Source: Curtobacterium sp. MCBD17_035 (GTDB lineage: Bacteria; Actinomycetota; Actinomycetes; Actinomycetales; Microbacteriaceae). Taken from it: a stretch of 64,000 nucleotides of DNA. The number at the start of each line of letters is the position of its first letter. The first letter of the stretch is position 1. A program made the translations under genes and the position numbers. The stretch is from contig NZ_CP126279.1 in the NCBI RefSeq assembly GCF_003234815.2, positions 1,302,001 through 1,366,000 of the forward strand, read 5' to 3'. Of this stretch, positions 60,844 to 64,000 are shown one piece after another. The notes beneath the pieces were generated by a model. That model was given only the letters and a program-made list of their open reading frames with translations, was not told where the DNA came from and did no database searches.

Positions 60844-61998
60844 ATGACGATCACGAGTGCACCAGCAGCGCCCCTGCGCATCGGCCCCATCGAGGTCGCG
60901 GCGCCGGTCGTGCTCGCCCCCATGGCGGGGATCACCAACATGGCGTACCGCCGCCTCTGCCGCGAGTACGGCGCCGGCCTCTACGTGTGCGAGATGATCA
61001 CGTCGCGGGCGCTCGTCGAGCGGACACCGGTGTCGATGCAGCTCATCCAGCACCACGAGTCCGAGACCCCGCGGTCGATCCAGCTGTACGGCGTCGAGCC
61101 GAACACGGTGGCCGAGGCGGCGACCATGCTCGTCGCGGAGGACCGCGCCGACCACATCGACCTGAATTTCGGGTGCCCCGTGCCGAAGGTCACCCGCAAG
61201 GGCGGAGGGGCAGCACTGCCCTGGAAACTGGACCTGTTCCGCGAGCTCGTGACCAAGACGGTCCGCGCCGCTGGCGACGTGCCGGTCACGGTCAAGATGC
61301 GCAAGGGGATCGACGCGGACCACCTGACGTACCTCGACGCCGCGCGGATCGCGCGGGACGCCGGTGTCGCGGCGATCTCGCTCCACGCCCGGACGGCGAA
61401 CGAGCACTACTCGGGCCAGGCGGACTGGTCGGCGATCGCGACCCTCAAGGAGACGATCACCGACCTGCCGGTACTCGGGAACGGTGACATCTGGTCGGCG
61501 GCGGACGCGCTGCGCATGGTCGACGAGACCGGGTGCGACGGCGTCGTCGTCGGTCGCGGGTGCCTCGGTCGCCCCTGGCTGTTCGGCGACCTGGCGGCGG
61601 CCTTCCGCGGCGAGGACGTCCGGGCGATGCCCTCGCTCGGCGAGGTCGCGGTCGCGTTCCGGCGGCACGCGGAACTCCTCGTCGAGTTCCTCGAGTCCGA
61701 GGAGCACGGTTGCCGCGACATCCGGAAGCACGTCGCCTGGTACTTCAAGGGCTACCCGATCGGGGGTGAGGTCCGATCCGCACTCGCGATGGCGTCGAGT
61801 CTGCAGGAGATCGACGACCTCCTCGGTCGACTCGACTGGTCCGCTCCCTACCCGGGTGCGGACGTCGAGGGCCCACGGGGTCGCGCGGGACACCCGAAGA
61901 AGACCGCGCTGCCGGACCGGTGGCTCGAGAGCCGCGACGTCGACGCGGAGTTCCGGCAGGTCCTCGCCGCGGCCGAGCTGCACCACTCGGGCGGCTGA
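60844..61998 (+). CDS. dusB: tRNA-dihydrouridine synthase
   Basis: A 384-residue FMN enzyme that reduces uridine to dihydrouridine in tRNA D-loops. The barrel shows VVLAPMAGITNMAYR, HIDLNFGCPVPKVTRKGGGAAL with catalytic C111, and SLHARTANEHYSGQADW. A C-terminal helical domain binds tRNA. It is the DusB type usual in Gram-positives. The stop overlaps the dgt ATG by one base. Confidence 0.94.
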   Translation: MTITSAPAAPLRIGPIEVAAPVVLAPMAGITNMAYRRLCREYGAGLYVCEMITSRALVERTPVSMQLIQHHESETPRSIQLYGVEPNTVAEAATMLVAEDRADHIDLNFGCPVPKVTRKGGGAALPWKLDLFRELVTKTVRAAGDVPVTVKMRKGIDADHLTYLDAARIARDAGVAAISLHARTANEHYSGQADWSAIATLKETITDLPVLGNGDIWSAADALRMVDETGCDGVVVGRGCLGRPWLFGDLAAAFRGEDVRAMPSLGEVAVAFRRHAELLVEFLESEEHGCRDIRKHVAWYFKGYPIGGEVRSALAMASSLQEIDDLLGRLDWSAPYPGADVEGPRGRAGHPKKTALPDRWLESRDVDAEFRQVLAAAELHHSGG

Positions 61999-63296
61999 TG
62001 GACTCCCTGACGGGGCACGGCGGGTTGGCGAGCTACGGCCCCGCCGACGCCGAGCGGTGGCTGCCCGAGGAACACTCGAGCCGACGGAGCGACTTCGCCC
62101 GTGACCGCGCCCGCCTGCTGCACTCGAGCGCGCTCCGGCGGCTCGCAGCCAAGACGCAGGTGCTCAGCCCGACCACCGGCCTCGACTTCGCCCGCAACCG
62201 CCTGACGCACTCGCTCGAGGTCGCCCAGGTCGGACGGGAGCTCGCGGACAGCCTCGGGCTCGACCCGGACGTCGTGGACACCGCGTGCCTGGCCCACGAC
62301 ATCGGACACCCGCCGTTCGGCCACAACGGCGAGACCGCGATCAACGCCTGGGCGGCGGACATCGGCGGGTTCGAGGGCAACGCGCAGACGCTCCGGCTGC
62401 TCACGCGCATCGAGCCGAAGCTCTACGGCGAGGACGGCCGACCCTACGGACTGAACCTGACGCGGGCGAGCCTCGACGCGAGCTGTAAGTACCCGTGGCC
62501 AGCGGCGCAGGGCGTGCTCGAACCATCGTCGGGCCGGCGGAAGTTCGGGTTCTACGACGACGACGTCGACGCGTTCACGTGGCTCCGCTCGGGCGCACCA
62601 CGGCGGCAGCGGTGCATCGAGGCCCAGGTCATGGACCTGTCCGACGACATCGCGTACTCGGTGCACGACTTCGAGGACGCCGTCGTGGCCGGGTTCATCG
62701 ACGTGGCCGCCCTCGGGGACCGCGTCGGCGAGAACGACATCGTGTCCGCCATGCACGCCTGGGTCGGCGACACCCTGAGCCGGGACGAACTCCTCGAGGC
62801 GTTCGACCGGCTGCGGTCGCTGTCGTTGTGGATGACGTCGTACGACGGCTCCCGCGTCGCGCAGGCCCGGCTGAAGAACCTGACGAGCCAGTTCATCGGC
62901 CGGTTCGCCCGCACCGCGACCCAGGCGACGCGGGCCTCCTACGCCTCGGGCAGCCTGGTCCGGTTCGCGGCGAGCGTCGTCGTCCCGCCCGAGATCATCG
63001 GCGAGATCGCGGTGCTCAAGGGCATCGTCGCGGCCTTCGTCATGACGCAGGGCGACCGGCAGCCCGTGTACGAACGCCAGCGGGCGGTGCTCACCGAACT
63101 CCTCGACGCGCTCGTCGCGGCGGAGGACCGCGAGCTCGAGCCCGGGTTCGCCGCGGACTGGCGGGCGGCCACCGACGACGCCGGCCGGCGTCGAGCCGTC
63201 GTGGACCAGGTCGCGAGCCTGACCGACCAAGGCGCGCTCGCATGGCACAAGCGCCTCGTCGCGGGCGTGCGCGAGACCGTGCACATCGCGGTCTGA
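61998..63296 (+). CDS. dgt: Deoxyguanosinetriphosphate triphosphohydrolase
   Basis: A 432-residue HD-domain enzyme that cleaves dNTPs (dGTP in the type member) to nucleoside and triphosphate. Metal ligands are visible: H71 in RLTHSLEVAQ, H100-D101 in LAHDIGHPPFGHNGE, and a later aspartate in MDLSDDIAYSVHDFED. ATG shares a base with the dusB stop. dusB-dgt-dnaG is the classic actinobacterial order and ties dNTP control to replication. Confidence 0.94.
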   Translation: MDSLTGHGGLASYGPADAERWLPEEHSSRRSDFARDRARLLHSSALRRLAAKTQVLSPTTGLDFARNRLTHSLEVAQVGRELADSLGLDPDVVDTACLAHDIGHPPFGHNGETAINAWAADIGGFEGNAQTLRLLTRIEPKLYGEDGRPYGLNLTRASLDASCKYPWPAAQGVLEPSSGRRKFGFYDDDVDAFTWLRSGAPRRQRCIEAQVMDLSDDIAYSVHDFEDAVVAGFIDVAALGDRVGENDIVSAMHAWVGDTLSRDELLEAFDRLRSLSLWMTSYDGSRVAQARLKNLTSQFIGRFARTATQATRASYASGSLVRFAASVVVPPEIIGEIAVLKGIVAAFVMTQGDRQPVYERQRAVLTELLDALVAAEDRELEPGFAADWRAATDDAGRRRAVVDQVASLTDQGALAWHKRLVAGVRETVHIAV

Positions 63297-63367
63297 ACCC
63301 GGTCCCGGGGCGCGGGGCCTGTCCACCCCCCGACGCCGGGTCCGCAGTCGGGGTCGGCGCCGCCGCG

Positions 63368-63373
63368 TAGGAT
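63368..63373 (+). promoter_or_regulatory. Candidate -10 for dnaG, leaderless type
   Basis: TAGGAT followed by exactly six bases and the GTG at 63380. No ribosome site lies in the gap. Confidence 0.5.
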
Positions 63374-63379
63374 CGTCGC

Positions 63380-64000
63380 GTGGCGGGACTCATCACGCGG
63401 GACGACATCGACGAGGTGCGCCAGCGTGTGAACATCGCCGACGTCGTGGGGGACTACGTGACGCTGAAGTCCGCCGGCGTCGGTTCCCTCAAGGGACTCT
63501 GCCCGTTCCACGACGAGCGGAGCCCCTCGTTCCACGTGCGGCCCCAGGTCGGTCGGTACCACTGCTTCGGGTGCGGCGAGGACGGCGACGTCTACAGCTT
63601 CCTCATGAAGATGGACCACACGACGTTCCAGGAGGCCGTCGAGCGGATGGCCGCCAAGATCGGCTTCACGCTCCACTACGAGGACGGCGACGGCCCCCGC
63701 ACCGACCACAACACGCGTGCCCGCCTGCTCGCCGCGAACGAGGCCGCGGCCACCTGGTTCATCGAGCAGCTCACGACCCCGGGTGCCGAACCCGCCCGGC
63801 GGTTCCTCGGCGAACGCGGGTTCGACCCCGCCGCGGCGGCGCGGTTCGGCATCGGGTTCGCCCCGAAGTCGTACGACGCCCTCCGGGACCACCTGCGCGG
63901 ACGGGGGTTCAGCCTCGAGGAGATCGTCACCGCCGGCCTCGTCAGCCAGGGCGATCGGTCCCCGTACGACCGCTTCCGCGGACGGCTCATCTGGCCCATC
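63380..64000 (+). CDS. dnaG: DNA primase DnaG, N-terminal part (3' end outside window)
   Basis: The frame is open to the window edge and gives 207 residues. DnaG makes the RNA primers for replication. The N-terminal CHC2 zinc domain has C41, H44, C62 and C65 (LCPFHDERSPSF and YHCFGCGEDGD), followed by the start of the catalytic core with ARFGIGFAPKSYDAL and RFRGRLIWPI. The GTG at 63380 is set by homology and by the -10 spacing. Confidence 0.95.
   Translation, partial: MAGLITRDDIDEVRQRVNIADVVGDYVTLKSAGVGSLKGLCPFHDERSPSFHVRPQVGRYHCFGCGEDGDVYSFLMKMDHTTFQEAVERMAAKIGFTLHYEDGDGPRTDHNTRARLLAANEAAATWFIEQLTTPGAEPARRFLGERGFDPAAAARFGIGFAPKSYDALRDHLRGRGFSLEEIVTAGLVSQGDRSPYDRFRGRLIWPI

Overview
This window is a GC-rich (about 70%) actinobacterial chromosome segment made almost entirely of core genes. 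The cell-division block ftsZ-yggS-sepF-yggT-divIVA-lspA, a caa3-type ctaC/ctaD/ctaF set, the order leuA-recO-uppS-glyQS, and the GTG/TTG starts with frequent 1-4 base stop/start overlaps all fit the family Microbacteriaceae. A Curtobacterium-like organism is my inference; no rRNA or species marker is present to settle it. No tRNA, rRNA, CRISPR array, insertion sequence or prophage was seen.

Layout. Positions 1-4.65 kb hold the 3' end of ftsZ, then yggS, sepF, yggT, divIVA, lspA and an RluA-family pseudouridine synthase. Positions 4.7-13.9 kb carry dnaE, hisD, nrdR, pyrD, a small membrane protein facing the other way, an M20 peptidase and an ErpA/IscA-like Fe-S protein. Positions 14.1-17.3 kb are the cytochrome c oxidase genes. 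Positions 17.4-22.9 kb hold a G6PD-family enzyme, a convergent GH15 glycosidase, an App1-type phosphatase and a TetR regulator. Positions 23.2-26.5 kb form a complete four-gene osmoprotectant ABC uptake operon. Positions 26.6-34.0 kb carry leuS, comEA, comEC, holA and rpsT. Positions 34.2-40.8 kb carry an aminotransferase, lepA, two tandem DUF1990 paralogues, a HAD phosphatase and hemW.

Positions 40.8-48.7 kb hold a DUF4870 protein and the stress/translation run hrcA-dnaJ-rsmE-HIT-phoH-ybeY-corC-era. Positions 48.8-53.0 kb form a two-component system next to an ABC exporter. Positions 53.1-56.6 kb hold leuA with a leucine-codon leader peptide, recO and uppS. Positions 56.8-64.0 kb hold a lipoprotein, glyQS, a FrnE-like DsbA protein with a coupled 57-residue ORF, a YbaK-type deacylase, dusB, dgt and the 5' end of dnaG.

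The most informative signals are regulatory. About sixteen starts, on both strands, have a -10-like hexamer (A at position 2, T at position 6) ending 6-8 bases before the start codon, which predicts leaderless transcription and fixes several starts. Upstream of leuA the same architecture drives a 14-codon ORF with four consecutive Leu codons, a textbook attenuation leader. Three minisatellites (17, 15 and 18 bp units) and one perfect 20-bp inverted repeat are the other unexplained structures. No wholly new multi-gene system was recognised.
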